Shown: positions 45,538 through 46,097 of the stretch, one piece after another | Numbering within the stretch: the first letter of the stretch is position 1 | Layout: each line of letters opens with the position of its first letter | Assembly (NCBI GenBank): GCA_022925895.1 | Contig: JAKSYS010000510.1 | Location: 1-46,097, forward strand | Origin: Fragilaria crotonensis | Taxonomy: Eukaryota; Bacillariophyta; Fragilariophyceae; Fragilariales; Fragilariaceae | DNA length: 46,097 nucleotides | Reading direction: 5' to 3' | Made by a program: the position numbers and the translations under genes | The notes under the pieces: generated by a model | The model's database searches: none | The model's input: the letters and a program-made list of their open reading frames with translations, nothing else | Told to the model about the DNA's origin: nothing

Positions 45538-46097
45538 GGTCACTTAGTTATCAAATGTAGACTGTTCGGTCAATGAGATGAAGTGGGACGCGTAGAGTTC
45601 CGGTAGATGTTTGCCACACAATCCTAAATTTGTTCACAGCCGAGTAAGCGGTAAAGGGAGTTGGTGAGGCGTACAGACGATTTGTGTTTGATCTTGGCCG
45701 TTGAGTTGTCCGTCCTCCGTCCAGCTTTCCAGTGTTCGTGTATTCTCAGTATTGGCAGCATGGCGTAAACAAGTATGGCGCATACAAGTGGACCACCTGG
45801 TACTGTACTACATACTACATACTACACCGGTGTACTTGTCTACCCTACGGTACTGGTAGTAGTGTTCATATATGTATTGCGCTTTTTTTTACTGATACCA
45901 GCATGCAAGTCCTCTCCATACGCACGATATATAAAAACAAACGAGAACAAGTTCCCGGCGTACACCATACTGAGTCGAGTACCAGTACATTGTACATGTA
46001 CCACCGTACATTATATTTTGTGCTCTCCGCTACTTTGAGATTGTGCCACTCGGCACACGGAAACATCTCGGACACACAGAAATATCCTGTGTCCATA
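45538..46097. promoter_or_regulatory. Upstream region of uS2
   Basis: It should hold the uS2 promoter. GTAC-rich words appear at about 45790-46010. No further gene is recognised up to the window end. Confidence 0.3.

Noticed and set aside
1-46097. tRNA, rRNA or other structured RNA genes
   Set aside because: I found no cloverleaf, B-box pair or conserved rRNA core by eye. A covariance search would be needed to exclude small ones.

Overview
The window looks like nuclear DNA of a diatom or closely related stramenopile alga. This is an inference from several signs: short GT-AG introns (75-146 bp), eukaryotic genes (H2A.Z, cytosolic ribosomal protein uS2, a phosducin-like protein, a 7TM receptor), one protein with a signal peptide followed by Phe and a transit-like stretch as in diatom plastid targeting, and LINE and Copia remnants. 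There are no operons, and both strands are used about equally.

Layout. At 0-3.8 kb is a DDE-type transposase-like gene with a SAP/HeH-like helix pair and a -1 frame break, followed by a cluster of nested inverted repeats. At 3.8-6.6 kb the sequence is AT-rich and gene-poor. At 6.6-15.4 kb is a gene-dense block: a phosducin-like cochaperone (+), a small glycine-zipper membrane protein (-), a probably plastid cupin (+), a second glycine-zipper protein (-), mitochondrial succinate-semialdehyde dehydrogenase (+) and an HMA/cysteine-cluster protein (-). A TPR (kinesin-light-chain-like) gene (-) lies at 16.7-18.9 kb. After a gene-poor stretch come histone H2A.Z (-, about 22.2-22.8 kb) and an orphan 7TM receptor (-, 23.8-25.1 kb). 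At 26.3-33.0 kb are mobile-element remains on the minus strand: a Copia pol tail, then a decayed LINE with endonuclease, reverse transcriptase, RNase H and C-terminal zinc-knuckle segments. From 33.9 to 44.3 kb two tandem copies of a gene encode a membrane-anchored GH94/cellobiose-phosphorylase-like protein of about 1213 residues. Between them are an AT-rich insertion-like tract and a decayed uS2 pseudogene. The apparently functional uS2 gene (-) lies at 44.7-45.5 kb, tail to tail with the second copy.

Main caution. Several conserved genes (uS2, H2A.Z, the TPR gene, both tandem copies, the transposase) are broken by single-base indels, mostly one base missing from a run of identical bases. 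In uS2 and in each tandem copy, counting the inferred lesions makes the total coding length divisible by three. Consensus error is therefore the first explanation to test before calling pseudogenes. Other genes in the same window (SSADH, the HMA protein, the 7TM receptor, the phosducin-like gene, the cupin) read cleanly.

Biology worth following up: the tandem lumen-facing phosphorylase-like proteins, the displaced uS2 pseudogene, the HMA plus cysteine-cluster protein, and the two related glycine-zipper proteins on either side of the cupin gene.
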